NCBI RefSeq assembly: GCF_000011385.1
Contig: NC_005125.1
Span: 2,480,001-2,544,000 of the forward strand
DNA from: Gloeobacter violaceus PCC 7421
GTDB lineage: Bacteria > Cyanobacteriota > Cyanobacteriia > Gloeobacterales > Gloeobacteraceae
Reading direction: 5' to 3'
DNA length: 64,000 nucleotides
Below are positions 35,233-44,053 of this stretch, in pieces (the stretch's first letter is position 1; the number at the start of each line of letters is the position of its first letter). A model generated the notes under the pieces. It worked only from the letters and a program-made list of their open reading frames with translations. It did not search any database and was not told where the DNA came from. A program made the translations under genes and the position numbers.

Positions 35233-36336
35233 ATGAAAAGAAGAGAATTTGCCGCTGGAGCGGCGCTGCTCACCCTATTGGGAGCCTGCGGCAGCTCAGA
35301 CAAAGTGTATATAGGCGTTGCGGGTCCGCTCTCGGGTCCCCAGACGGTCCAGGGAGAATACATCCTCAAGGCGGTCGAACTGGCGGTCGAACAGGTCAAC
35401 GTCAAAGGGGGCGTCAAGGGCAAGCAGATCGAAGTGGTCACCGGCGACGATCAGGCCAAACCCCTGGACGCCACCAGCGTGGCGCGCAAGCTCGCTTCGA
35501 CCGAAGGGGTGATGGGAGTGGTCGGCCACTTCAACTCCGGCTGTTCGATTCCGGCCTCGTCGATCTACAACCAGGGCAACCTGGTGATGATCACCCCCGG
35601 CAGCACCAATCCCGCCCTCACCGAAAACGGCCTCAAGAACGTCTACCGCATCGTCGGCCGCGACGATCAGCAGGGGGCGGTCGACGGCGATTTTGCGCTT
35701 CGCTCCCTTCAGGCCCAGCGCGTCGCCATCCTGCACGACAAGACCCCCTACGGCCAGGGACTCGCTTCGTTTTTCCGCGAGACGGTCGAAACAGGCGGGG
35801 CGGAGGTGACCTTCTTCGAAGGGATCACCCAGGGGGACCGCGATTTTCGGGCGGTGCTCACCCGCATCAAGGGCATCGACCCCGACACGATCTTCTACGG
35901 CGGGGTGTTCGTCGAGGCGGGTCTGGTGGTGAGCCAGGCGCGTGAGCTGGGTATCAAGTCGCGCTTTATCAGCGGCGACGGCACCAAAGAGCAGAGCTTC
36001 ATCGACATCGTCGGGAAGAACGCGGGCGACATCTACATCAGCGGTCCGGCCCTGGTCAACAACGCCGCCTTCGTGGACGCCTACATGGACAAGTACAACA
36101 ACGAAGAGCCCGGTCCCTTTTCACCCTACGCCTACGACGCGGCGCGCATCTTGATCGCCGCCATGGAAAGTGCCCCCGAGTTGACCCGGGAGGCGGTAGC
36201 TGCAGAGGTGCGCAAGCTCAAAAATTTCGCGGGTCTGGCCGGTTCTATCACCTTCGACGCCAAGGGCGACCGCGACAAGGCCCCCTTCGACATCTTCGTG
36301 ATCAAAGACGGCGAGTTCGTGCCGTACAGGGCGTAG
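35233..36336 (+). CDS. Branched-chain amino-acid-type ABC transporter substrate-binding lipoprotein
   Basis: From ATG 35233 the 367-residue protein has a lipoprotein signal (LLTLLGAC) and the type-I periplasmic-binding fold of LivJ: VAGPLSGPQTVQGEYILKAVELAVEQVN, then VGHFNSGCSIPASSIYN, MITPGSTNP and YRIVGRDDQQG. It should capture an amino acid or peptide-like solute for an ABC importer. No permease or ATPase genes are next to it, so the partner is elsewhere. The open frame continues upstream to 34420 by chance. Confidence 0.9.
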   Translation: MKRREFAAGAALLTLLGACGSSDKVYIGVAGPLSGPQTVQGEYILKAVELAVEQVNVKGGVKGKQIEVVTGDDQAKPLDATSVARKLASTEGVMGVVGHFNSGCSIPASSIYNQGNLVMITPGSTNPALTENGLKNVYRIVGRDDQQGAVDGDFALRSLQAQRVAILHDKTPYGQGLASFFRETVETGGAEVTFFEGITQGDRDFRAVLTRIKGIDPDTIFYGGVFVEAGLVVSQARELGIKSRFISGDGTKEQSFIDIVGKNAGDIYISGPALVNNAAFVDAYMDKYNNEEPGPFSPYAYDAARILIAAMESAPELTREAVAAEVRKLKNFAGLAGSITFDAKGDRDKAPFDIFVIKDGEFVPYRA

Positions 36337-36345
36337 TCTTTTTTT

Positions 36346-36504
36346 ATGGACCGCCCCAAACTCGTCGCCATCGTCACCGGTGCTCTGGCTCTGGCCCTGG
36401 GTATCGGTTATCTCGTGCTGGTGCAGTTATTAGACCTTCGCGATTTCGAACCGGCACCTACCGAAGAGACACCGCCCGCCCGCAGCAGACCTTCGACCCC
36501 TTAG
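36346..36504 (+). CDS. Small single-helix membrane protein
   Basis: This 52-residue gene starts at ATG 36346, 9 nt after the binding-protein gene. One transmembrane helix (LVAIVTGALALALGIGYLVLVQLL) is followed by a short acidic, Pro-rich tail (FEPAPTEETPPARSRPSTP). The layout resembles small cyanobacterial membrane proteins annotated as hypothetical. The tight spacing suggests co-transcription with the binding-protein gene. It is too short to identify with certainty. Confidence 0.55.
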   Translation: MDRPKLVAIVTGALALALGIGYLVLVQLLDLRDFEPAPTEETPPARSRPSTP

Positions 36505-36537
36505 CCTGGAAACGTAGCGTTTGCACAGGGACTTGCC

Positions 36538-37386
36538 ATGGGGCTTTTATCGGGAAGGGTGGCGGTGGTGACGGGGGCAAGCCGGGGAGCAGGCCGCGGA
36601 ATTGCCCTGGCTTTGGGCGATACGGGGGCGACGGTCTACGTCACCGGCCGCACGGTGCGCGGCGGATCGCTCCCCTTCATCGGCGCCCCCGGCACGATCG
36701 AGGATACGGCAGAAGGGGTCACGGCGCGGGGTGGCCGGGGTATCGCCGTGCGCTGCGATCACACCGATGACATCCAGAGTGCCGCTCTTTTCGAGCGGGT
36801 AGCCCACGAGCAGGGCCGCCTGGATCTGCTAGTCAACAACGCCTGGGGCGGCAACGAGGGGTCTTTCGCCGAGGTGCCTTTTTGGGAAGAACCCCTGACC
36901 AACTGGGATTGCATGTTCACCGCCGGGGTACGCGCCCATCTGGCCGCCAGCCGCTTTGCGGTGCCTGTGATGCTGAAGGCGGGCTGCGGACTCATCGTTT
37001 GTACAACTTTTTATGACGAAGGCCGCTTCATCGGCAATCTGTACTACGACCTGGCCAAGGCGAGCATCAACCGCCTGGCCTTCGGTCTGGCCTGCCAGTT
37101 GCGCCCCCACGGCATCGCCGCGGTTGCCCTCTCGCCGGGGTTCATGCGCACCGAACTGGTGCTGATGCACCCGGATCCGCAGGTGGGCGAGCCGGGCGAA
37201 TCGACCGAGTACATCGGCCGGGCGGTAGCGGCCCTCGCGGCCGACCCGCACATCCTGGAGCGCAGCGGCCGGGTGCTGGTGGTGGGCGAATTGGCGCGCG
37301 AGTACGGCTTGTGCGACATCGACGGCAGCCAACCTCCCCCCTTTCGCCTGCCGCCAGGGGCACACCCCCAGCCCCCGCGGCGATGA
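36538..37386 (+). CDS. Short-chain dehydrogenase/reductase (DHRS1-like)
   Basis: A 282-residue SDR oxidoreductase. NAD(P)-binding TGASRGAGRGIA lies near residue 13, with the dinucleotide Arg in VTGRTVRGG, NNAWGGN in place of NNAG, and the catalytic Tyr-Lys in YYDLAKAS. The Ser of the triad is replaced by Thr in CTTFYDEG. The overall pattern resembles DHRS1. The C-terminal tail is Pro-rich. Substrate unknown. It ends 20 nt before a convergent gene. Confidence 0.85.
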   Translation: MGLLSGRVAVVTGASRGAGRGIALALGDTGATVYVTGRTVRGGSLPFIGAPGTIEDTAEGVTARGGRGIAVRCDHTDDIQSAALFERVAHEQGRLDLLVNNAWGGNEGSFAEVPFWEEPLTNWDCMFTAGVRAHLAASRFAVPVMLKAGCGLIVCTTFYDEGRFIGNLYYDLAKASINRLAFGLACQLRPHGIAAVALSPGFMRTELVLMHPDPQVGEPGESTEYIGRAVAALAADPHILERSGRVLVVGELAREYGLCDIDGSQPPPFRLPPGAHPQPPRR

Positions 37387-37405
37387 TCCGGTTTGCAGCG
37401 CCCTC

Positions 37406-37873
37406 TCAGTGCGAACCCCGGCTCCAGATGCCGCTTGCGCGCATTTCGGGGTCGGACGAATCGGCCCCGTCTTCGAAGGAGAAGGCCGAGCCGGCCTGCG
37501 GATCGTTCGAGCCCTCCGGACCCCCAGAACCGTAATCGCCGCCGCGCGGCTTCAAAATCGCGAACACCGCCTCGGATCGCTCTCCCGCCGCGACCACGAT
37601 CAGAATTTTGTTGTCGCGCACGCCGTCGGTAAAATATCGAACCCGCTGCTCGGACAAACCTGCCTCCAAAAGGCGGGGGGCCAATCCTTCGAGGGCGCCG
37701 GGCTCGCCGACGATGAGGTCCGAATCGACCCAGGGCAGATCTTCCACCCCCGGCAAGGCGTAAATCCTAGGGGCGAACCCGGCCGCGCGCAGATCGAGCA
37801 CCGCCTGCTCAGCAGTGTCCTGGTGGCGAAACAGAACGGCGATCTCCCCGGGGCTTCGATCGTTGGCTTGCAT
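37406..37873 (-). CDS. General-stress-type protein (YflT/17M-like domain)
   Basis: From ATG 37873 the 155-residue protein has a domain of the YflT type: IAVLFRHQDTAEQAVLDLRAAGF at the start, then GLSEQRVRYFTDGVRDNKILIVVAAGERSEAVFAIL. The tail is Gly/Asp/Ser-rich (GGDYGSGGPEGSNDPQAGS) and probably disordered. In Bacillus such proteins belong to the general stress response. Function here is unknown. The first ATG upstream (37915) adds 14 residues. Confidence 0.6.
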   Translation of the reverse strand: MQANDRSPGEIAVLFRHQDTAEQAVLDLRAAGFAPRIYALPGVEDLPWVDSDLIVGEPGALEGLAPRLLEAGLSEQRVRYFTDGVRDNKILIVVAAGERSEAVFAILKPRGGDYGSGGPEGSNDPQAGSAFSFEDGADSSDPEMRASGIWSRGSH

Positions 37874-37981
37874 GGCTTTTTGCTCCCTCGGCTTGATGTT
37901 CGGCCATTTTTGCACGGCCGGACGCGCGCCGTCCTCCGCCCCCGGGCCGGCCGGGCGGGACGCCCGTTTTCTCCAGCCGTC

Positions 37982-38317
37982 CTATCCGCCCAGACGGTTG
38001 AGCAACGCCTCCAGCGAATCGGGCAGTTTGAAAAGAATATTCAGGTGCTCCGACTCCAGTTGGGGCACATAACCGGGGGACAATTCCATATAGATCTGAA
38101 TCAGGCCCGGCTCGTCGAGCACGACCCGCGAGGCCGATTCCACCAGCCGGTGCAAATCCGTCGCTTCTAAAGTGGCGATGTTTTCGAACACCACGGCGGT
38201 GGGCTCCTCACCCCAACTGATGGTGCCGATCGTGCCCAGGCTGTTTCTGGTGACCGACGCGAGCGCTTGCACTTTGATCTGTTCGTCGATGAGCGGGGAG
38301 ACGATGATTTTGAACAT
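37982..38317 (-). CDS. Hypothetical protein
   Basis: The 111-residue protein starts at ATG 38317 and shows an alternating alpha/beta pattern: IVSPLIDEQIKVQALASVTRNSLG, TAVVFENIATLEATDLHRLV, then ELSPGYVPQLESEHLNILFKL. No family is recognised. No signal peptide or membrane segment is present. It is 108 bp upstream of the stress-type gene on the same strand. The 209 bp between it and sdaA hold the divergent promoters; I see no other gene there. Confidence 0.5.
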   Translation of the reverse strand: MFKIIVSPLIDEQIKVQALASVTRNSLGTIGTISWGEEPTAVVFENIATLEATDLHRLVESASRVVLDEPGLIQIYMELSPGYVPQLESEHLNILFKLPDSLEALLNRLGG

Positions 38318-38526
38318 GCCGGGCTTCCTCGAAGGACGTTCGGCAACCAGATTAAGGCCATCTTCGCACCGCCGGCTTCTACCTTAATCCGGAGAAAATA
38401 CCGCCGTGGCGGCCGATGAACCTCTGTGACAACCGCGGGGGACGGCCCGGCCGTGGCCGATAATTGAACCAGGGGCGCGCCGCAGCGAGGGGGCGCTTGG
38501 TCGGTAAGTCGTTCGAGAGCCTGGGC

Positions 38527-39897
38527 ATGGGTGCAATCACCACTTCGATTTTCGAGCTGTTCAAAGTCGGTCCGGGGCCTTCGAGTTCCCACACGATCGG
38601 GCCGATGAAGGCGGCTTTCGATTTTTTGATTCGCATCAACGCCCTGGACGACACTCAGGTGCTCGCGGCTTCGGCGGTCGAAGCGTTTTTATTCGGCTCT
38701 CTCAGTGCCACCGGCAAAGGCCACGGTACCGACCGGGCGGTGATTGCGGGGCTGTTGGGCTGGACACCCGAGGGGTGCGATCCGGTTGCTTTTTCAGCCC
38801 TGCTCAGTGACGACAATGAACACTACTTTGTCGCTATCCATGATCGCCGCATCCCGATAAGTGCCGCCAATATTCACTTTGTCAAAGGCCAGCAGGACTT
38901 TCCCTTCAGCAACACGATGATTCTGCGGCTGATGGGCGATGATTCAGTACTTTTCGAGCAAGAATATTACTCGATAGGCGGTGGTTTCATCCAGCGCAAG
39001 GGCGAAGATGCGCAGGCCGGCCCCCCTGTCGAGCCGCCCTACGGCTATGGAACGATGAAGGAACTCAAAGCGCAGATGACCACCCACAGCCTGGGGCTCG
39101 ACGAAGTGATCCTGGCCAACGAGATGGTGATCACTGGCCAGGGCCGCAAGCAGATTTATCGGCGCATCGACGATATTTTCGACTTTATGCACCGGGCGGT
39201 GCGCCGGGGCCTCAAAAGCGAAGGCATCCTGCCCGGCACCATCCGGTTGGAGCGCAAGGCCCCCGGCCTCCACCGCACCGCCCGCGCCCTGCGGGGCAAC
39301 CCGGATAGCTTTCTGGTCTTTCTCAACGCCTACAGTCTGGCGGCTTCCGAAGAAAACGCCGCCGGCCGCATCGTGGTCACCGCCCCCACCTCGGGCGCTT
39401 CGGGGGTGATTCCCGGTGTCAGTTATCTACTCAAGAAGCACTACCGCTACGACAAGCAGAAGCTGCGCTCGGGCCTGCTTGCCGCCGCCGCCGTCGGATT
39501 TCTGGTCAAGCACAACGCCAGCATCTCGGGGGCGGAGATGGGCTGCATGGGGGAAGTGGGCACCGCCGCGGCGATGGGGGCGGCGATGCTCGCCCACTGC
39601 GCCGGCCACCCGATCGAAGTGGTGGAGGCCGCCGCTGAGATTGCCATCGAGCACCACCTGGGCATGACCTGCGATCCGATCGGCGGCTACGTGCAGATTC
39701 CCTGCATCGAGCGCAACGCCATGGGAGCGGTCAAGGCCTACAACGCCTATTTGCTCGCCTCGGCGGGAAGCTCCAGCAAGCAAAAAATTTCCCTGGACAA
39801 TGTCATCCGGGTGATGCGCGCCACCGGCCTCGACATGTCCAGAAAGTACAAAGAAACCTCCGAGGCGGGCCTTGCCCTCAGCAGTACCGAGTGCTGA
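38527..39897 (+). CDS. sdaA: L-serine dehydratase, single-chain Fe-S type
   Basis: The 456-residue enzyme deaminates L-serine to pyruvate using a 4Fe-4S cluster. The beta part starts FELFKVGPGPSSSHTIGPMKAA and the alpha part holds TAPTSGASGVIPGV. Cluster cysteines sit in AEMGCMGEVGTAAAMGAA, HLGMTCDPIGG and IPCIERNAMGAVKAYNA. The start is ATG 38527; the longer frame adds 21 residues. It is followed closely by the gamma-glutamyltransferase-like gene, whose putative -10 box lies just after its stop. Confidence 0.94.
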   Translation: MGAITTSIFELFKVGPGPSSSHTIGPMKAAFDFLIRINALDDTQVLAASAVEAFLFGSLSATGKGHGTDRAVIAGLLGWTPEGCDPVAFSALLSDDNEHYFVAIHDRRIPISAANIHFVKGQQDFPFSNTMILRLMGDDSVLFEQEYYSIGGGFIQRKGEDAQAGPPVEPPYGYGTMKELKAQMTTHSLGLDEVILANEMVITGQGRKQIYRRIDDIFDFMHRAVRRGLKSEGILPGTIRLERKAPGLHRTARALRGNPDSFLVFLNAYSLAASEENAAGRIVVTAPTSGASGVIPGVSYLLKKHYRYDKQKLRSGLLAAAAVGFLVKHNASISGAEMGCMGEVGTAAAMGAAMLAHCAGHPIEVVEAAAEIAIEHHLGMTCDPIGGYVQIPCIERNAMGAVKAYNAYLLASAGSSSKQKISLDNVIRVMRATGLDMSRKYKETSEAGLALSSTEC

Positions 39898-39930
39898 AAC
39901 GAAGCGTCCTCTGCTATACTGCGCCCACGT

Positions 39931-41460
39931 TTGGGGACCAGGACGACGCTGAGCACGACCTGCGGAGTGATCGCCGCCGGACACGCCGAGACGGCGGCGG
40001 CCGGAGTCAAAATTTTGCGCCTGGGCGGCAACGCCTTCGATGCGGCGGTGGCGGGAATGTTGGCGTCGTTTGTAGCCGAGGCGACGCTCACCTCCGCCGG
40101 GGGCAGCGGCTTCCTGCTGGCCCACACGGCCACCGGCGAGGACATTCTGTTTGATTTTTTCTCCCAGACGCCTTTGCGCCGCCGGGCGGCCCGCGAGGTG
40201 AACTTCTATCCGGTCTCGGTCAATTTTGGCGACGCGGCGCAGGAATTTCACATCGGCCCGGGTTCGATGGCCGTCCCCGGCAACGTAGCGGGCCTGTTCC
40301 ACGTCCACCGCCGCCTCGGCCGCTTGCCGATGGCGGTTGTCGCCGCCCCCGCCGTCGCCCTGGCCAAGAACGGCCTGCTGGTCAGCGATTTTCAGAGCTT
40401 TTGCCAGTCGGTGCTGGAGCCGATTTTGCTGGCCACGCCTGAGGCACGACAAATTTTTGCCCCGGTGGGCCGCCTGCTCGCACCGGGGGAGCGCCTGTCG
40501 ATGCCCGAATTCGCCGACACCCTCGAATGGCTGGTGGCGGAAGGGCCGGCAGTGTTCTACGAGGGCGAAATCGCCCGGCGTCTGGTGGCCGACTCGGAGC
40601 GGTTGGGCGGCCACCTCACCGCCCGAGATCTGCGCGAATACCGGGTCATCGAGCGGGTACCCCTGGGTTGCGGCTACCGGGGCTACCGGGTGCTCACCAA
40701 CCCCGAACCGAGCGCCGGGGGCACCCTCATCGCCTTTGCGCTGCGGCTACTCGAACAGGCGGATTGCATCCGGCAGTCCTACGCCTCACCCGAGCACCTC
40801 GGCCTGCTTGCAAATGTGATGCGTCTGACCGACGAGGCACGCCGCCACGACTTTGCCTCCGGCAGCGAAGCTCTTCTATCCGCTGGCACACTGGCGCGCT
40901 ACGTCCGTCGCCTCACCAAGCCCTGGGGCAGCACCACCCACCTGAGCGTCCTGGACGAGGAGGGCAACGCCGCGAGCGTCACTTCCACCAACGGCGAGGG
41001 TTCCGCCTACGTCATTCCCGGCACCGGCATCATGGTGAACAACATGCTGGGCGAGGACGACCTGCACCCGGAGGGCTTCGAGAGTTGGGCCGAAAACCGC
41101 CGCATCGCCTCGATGATGGCGCCCTCGCTGGTGCTCGAAGACGGGAGGCCCTGGGTGGTACTCGGTTCCGGTGGCTCCAAGCGCATCCGTACCGCGCTGT
41201 TGCAGGTGATTTCAAACCTGGTGGACTTTCAGATGCCCCTTTCGGAGGCCGTTGCAAGCCCCCGCCTACATTGGGAGAACCACGTTCTGCACCTGGAGCC
41301 GGGTCTGCTTGCCCCGACCCACAGCCTCCACGACGCGGTGATCCGCTGGCGCGAGCAAAACTTTTTTTTCGGCGGCGTCCACGCCGTCGCCTGCGACGCG
41401 CTCGGAAACCTGACCGGCAGCGGCGACGGCAGGCGCAACGGTGCGGCGAGGTTTAGTTAG
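39931..41460 (+). CDS. ggt: Gamma-glutamyltransferase-family protein
   Basis: The 509-residue protein has the Ntn-hydrolase pattern of GGT: AGVKILRLGGNAFDAAVAGML near the start, TSAGGSGFLL, and the nucleophile Thr at the cut between chains in WGSTTHLSVLDEEGNAASVTSTNG. The C-terminal half holds MMAPSLVLEDGRPWVVLGSGGSKRI. It may break down glutathione or gamma-glutamyl amides. No signal peptide is evident, so it may be cytoplasmic. Start uncertain: TTG 39931 (TATACT lies 10 nt upstream, so nearly leaderless) or GTG 39967. Confidence 0.88.
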   Translation: MGTRTTLSTTCGVIAAGHAETAAAGVKILRLGGNAFDAAVAGMLASFVAEATLTSAGGSGFLLAHTATGEDILFDFFSQTPLRRRAAREVNFYPVSVNFGDAAQEFHIGPGSMAVPGNVAGLFHVHRRLGRLPMAVVAAPAVALAKNGLLVSDFQSFCQSVLEPILLATPEARQIFAPVGRLLAPGERLSMPEFADTLEWLVAEGPAVFYEGEIARRLVADSERLGGHLTARDLREYRVIERVPLGCGYRGYRVLTNPEPSAGGTLIAFALRLLEQADCIRQSYASPEHLGLLANVMRLTDEARRHDFASGSEALLSAGTLARYVRRLTKPWGSTTHLSVLDEEGNAASVTSTNGEGSAYVIPGTGIMVNNMLGEDDLHPEGFESWAENRRIASMMAPSLVLEDGRPWVVLGSGGSKRIRTALLQVISNLVDFQMPLSEAVASPRLHWENHVLHLEPGLLAPTHSLHDAVIRWREQNFFFGGVHAVACDALGNLTGSGDGRRNGAARFS

Positions 41461-41502
41461 GTGACAGGTTTCAGCATAAAAACAACGAGCCATCCCCTTC
41501 GC

Positions 41503-41703
41503 CGCAGTCGACACGCGTCGTGCAGGCCCTAGAAAAATAAGCCCTTCCCACCCGCCAAGTTTCGTTCCTAACCGTGCCGATAAGTCCGGGGGGTGTCGGG
41601 GGGTGGCACCCCACCGACGCGGGGAGGGGGAGAGCGCGAGAGGGGAACCCGAAGGGGGTTCCACCTCTCGCTCCACAGAATCGAGTGCAAAGCCAATTGC
41701 CAG
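41503..41703. repeat. Dispersed repeat, copy A, with large internal hairpin
   Basis: This stretch matches 59413-59560: both begin CGCAGTCG, share the CACGC / GTGCA block, the AGTTTC stretch and the GGGGGGTGT-GGGGGGTG signature 82-83 nt in, and continue in CCTCTCGC and a GCCAA end. Copy A carries about 50 bp not in copy B, containing an inverted repeat of AGAGGGGAACCC with GGGGTTCCACCTCT around GAAG. No gene lies here (41461-41712). Both copies sit next to a toxin-antitoxin-type gene. Probably a non-coding family, function unknown. Confidence 0.65.
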
Positions 41704-41712
41704 GTGTCAAAG

Positions 41713-41985
41713 TTACTTCGCAAATTGCTCGCGCTCAGCTGCCTCGCCGTGCCAGCTTTCCCAAAAGTTTTTCATCTGCTCTTCTGGAACAAACTCGCCT
41801 TTCGCAGCGGAGACAAGGGCTGCGTCTATCTGTTTAAGGTAGTAACGCTGCTCAGCTATATAATTATCGATGGCTTCACCCACCAGAGCGCTGCGGTCCT
41901 TGTCGTAACGAGCGGCAATCTCATCGAGAGCGGCGCGTTGCTCCCCGGTCATCCGGATGGAGACAGTGACCTTTGATTTGCCCAT
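41713..41985 (-). CDS. Ribbon-helix-helix antitoxin-like protein without a toxin partner
   Basis: From ATG 41985, with GGA 7 nt upstream, the 90-residue protein has a CopG/ParD-type N-terminus: KVTVSIRMTGEQRAALDEIAARYDKDRSALVGEAIDNYI. It would be a dimeric DNA-binding antitoxin or autoregulator. The C-terminus (VPEEQMKNFWESWHGEAAER) could bind a toxin. No toxin gene is adjacent: downstream lies the dispersed repeat, upstream the TPR gene. It may be a remnant of a cassette. Confidence 0.75.
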   Translation of the reverse strand: MGKSKVTVSIRMTGEQRAALDEIAARYDKDRSALVGEAIDNYIAEQRYYLKQIDAALVSAAKGEFVPEEQMKNFWESWHGEAAEREQFAK

Positions 41986-42039
41986 TGCAGCTTCCATAAG
42001 CTTTCCATAAGCTAGCACGCCCGGAATTTGACCAGCTGC

Positions 42040-43713
42040 TCAAAGATCTTTTGCCAGCAGGGAAATATCGGCCTTTTGCCACGCGGTCTCAAATTCCCGC
42101 CGAACCGCTTCCGCTTCGCCGGATTTGCCCTGGGCATCGAGGCTTTCAGCCAGGCCAAACAGCGAGCGCGGGTTGCGGGCATTCTCTGCCAGATCCGTGC
42201 GAAAGACAGCTTCGGCTCCGGCATATGCACCGCTCGACAGCAACGCGCCCCCCAAAGATTCGCGCACCGGGTAGTACCAGAAGGGCGGCTCCGAATAATC
42301 GAGACTGTCCTGAAGCGCCACGGCTCGCTCCCAATAGAAAAGTGCGGCAGGCTGATTGCCACGGGCGGCGGCGATGCGGGCGCGCAGGATCTCCTGGGCA
42401 AGGCGCAAGGACTTCGCGTAGGAAGACCGAAAAGCATCGCCGGTGCTGGTGGCTACCCGCAGCCGGTTTGGATCGGTAGGCGGGGCGGGTTCTTTGTAGG
42501 AGCGGCTGCTGTCAAGGGCGATGGCTTTCAGTTCCGCCTCGGCCTGGGGCAATTGGCCTTTGGCGACCTGGGCAAGGCCCCGGCCGTAGTGGCGCAGACC
42601 GCTTGCGTAGTACCACCAGCGGTCTTTGCCCGATTCAGAGACTTTGGGCGGAGGCAACACCAACAGCTCGTCCCACCGCCCGAAGCGGACCAGCACCGGC
42701 AGGCTCGCCCAGGCATCCTCGCCGTACAGTTTCGATTGTTTGACGGCGGCGGCTCTGGCGTCGGCAAGACGGCCCTGCATTCCGTAGGAGTAGATCAAAA
42801 ATTCCAGGCAGTGGGAGCAGGCGGCGTCTTTGTTGTACTTCGGATCTTGCAGTTTGTGGGCGGTGAGGGCGTGGTCGATGGAATGGACGTTGCTCGTGTC
42901 TGCCCGTTCGTAATCGCCGACGCGCAGGTAGGTGTGGGCGGGCATGTGGACCAGGTGATCGGCGGCGGAATCCATCGGCAGGCGGGCGAGCCGCTCGGCG
43001 CTGGGCAGGGCGCGTCCGGGCGTCTTCGAGGCTTCGACGGCGTGGATGTAGTGGTGGTTGGCTCCCAGATGCTCCGGCTCGCGCGCAAGCACCGCTTCGA
43101 GTACGGCGACGAGCTTCTCCGTGTCGGGGGCGGGAGTGCCGTCTTTTCGCCAGTACTGCCACGGTCTGAGAACCATCAGACTCTCGGCATAGAGTACCGC
43201 CGCGTCCAGATCCTCGGGGTAGCGCCGGGATAACCCGGCCATCGCCTGGCTATAGTCGACAGCCAACCGGTCGTAATCGGGGTTGGCTCCAGCGGAGTGG
43301 CGGCGAGCGAGAGCGGCGATGTAGGCTTGCTCTTTTTCGGAGGCGTACCCGGCGAGGGTCTGGGCTTTGCGGATGGCTCGGTAGGCAGCCTTTTCCTGCT
43401 CGGCTGTCGGCGGTCTGTTGATATAGCTGCTGTTGGCCAAAGAAACTCCCCAGTGGGCCATCGCCAGTTGGGGATCGAGTCGGGCGGCCTGCTTGAAGGA
43501 TTTTTCGGCCTCCTGGTGCGCGAAGGCATAAATCAGCGTCATTCCCCGATCAAAAGCCTGCTGAGCTTCCGGCTTGCGGGTGGAGACCGGCAGGTGGGCG
43601 AGCACCGGTTGGCTTGCCATAGTCGCCTCCGGTGCGGGCACAAGGGCCGGAGCCACGGCGAAGGCAACGACGAGGGCTACAAAAGCGGCTTTTGGCAGTT
43701 TCGAGAGGTCCAT
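42040..43713 (-). CDS. Exported TPR-repeat protein
   Basis: The 557-residue protein has a signal-like N-terminus (AAFVALVVAFAVAPALVPAPE) and scattered TPR units, such as AQQAFDRGMTLIYAFAHQEAEKSFKQAARLDPQ. The core holds conserved blocks known from a bacterial TPR family: NHHYIHAVEAS, HMPAHTYLRVGDYERA, CSHCLEFLIYSYGMQGR and the terminal LFGLAESLDAQG. Function is not known; TPR domains usually serve protein contacts. It is transcribed away from the gene debris around 44 kb. Confidence 0.82.
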   Translation of the reverse strand: MDLSKLPKAAFVALVVAFAVAPALVPAPEATMASQPVLAHLPVSTRKPEAQQAFDRGMTLIYAFAHQEAEKSFKQAARLDPQLAMAHWGVSLANSSYINRPPTAEQEKAAYRAIRKAQTLAGYASEKEQAYIAALARRHSAGANPDYDRLAVDYSQAMAGLSRRYPEDLDAAVLYAESLMVLRPWQYWRKDGTPAPDTEKLVAVLEAVLAREPEHLGANHHYIHAVEASKTPGRALPSAERLARLPMDSAADHLVHMPAHTYLRVGDYERADTSNVHSIDHALTAHKLQDPKYNKDAACSHCLEFLIYSYGMQGRLADARAAAVKQSKLYGEDAWASLPVLVRFGRWDELLVLPPPKVSESGKDRWWYYASGLRHYGRGLAQVAKGQLPQAEAELKAIALDSSRSYKEPAPPTDPNRLRVATSTGDAFRSSYAKSLRLAQEILRARIAAARGNQPAALFYWERAVALQDSLDYSEPPFWYYPVRESLGGALLSSGAYAGAEAVFRTDLAENARNPRSLFGLAESLDAQGKSGEAEAVRREFETAWQKADISLLAKDL

Positions 43714-43769
43714 CGCGGTGCTTCGGGTATGTCAGTACACATTATCCTTCCGGATACATTTGCCGGTAC

Positions 43770-44053
43770 AGGCTTGCAGGGAAAGACAGGCCCAAATTTG
43801 AAGGGAAGTTTGTTTATTCGGTGGACTCCACAGGCGTCTACTGTCGGCCCACCTGTAAAAATGTCCGCTTTTTCGATCGATGCGAGGCGGCGGAGCAGGC
43901 CGGGTTCAGACCCTGCAAACGCTGCTGTCCCGACCAGCGTCGCTTCGCCAGAAAAACGCGGACGCAGTGGCCAGGGCCTGCCGGCTGATCAAGGCTTCCG
44001 AGACTGTCCAGCCACTGGAGACGCTGGCCGCGTCGGTTGGTTTGAGTCCTTTC
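43770..44053 (+). pseudogene. Broken ada: metal-binding and start of AraC-type domain, frameshifted and truncated
   Basis: Frame starting near 43770 encodes the Ada N-terminal alkyl-phosphotriester domain: KFVYSVDSTGVYCRPTC, then AGFRPCKRCCPD with the cysteines of the Ada zinc site. Around 43940 the homology jumps frame (about 1 nt) and continues as NADAVARACRLIKASETVQPLETLAASVGLSPF (43955-44053), the start of the AraC helix-turn-helix. After residue F the likeness ends. So it is two fragments of one gene with a frameshift and no C-terminal methyltransferase. No proper start codon is identified. Confidence 0.72.

Noticed and set aside
37950-37980. Possible terminator CGGGCG-GGA-CGCCCG-TTTT on the plus strand
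   Set aside because: No plus-strand gene ends nearby; the flanking genes are on the minus strand. The short GC stem is probably chance.
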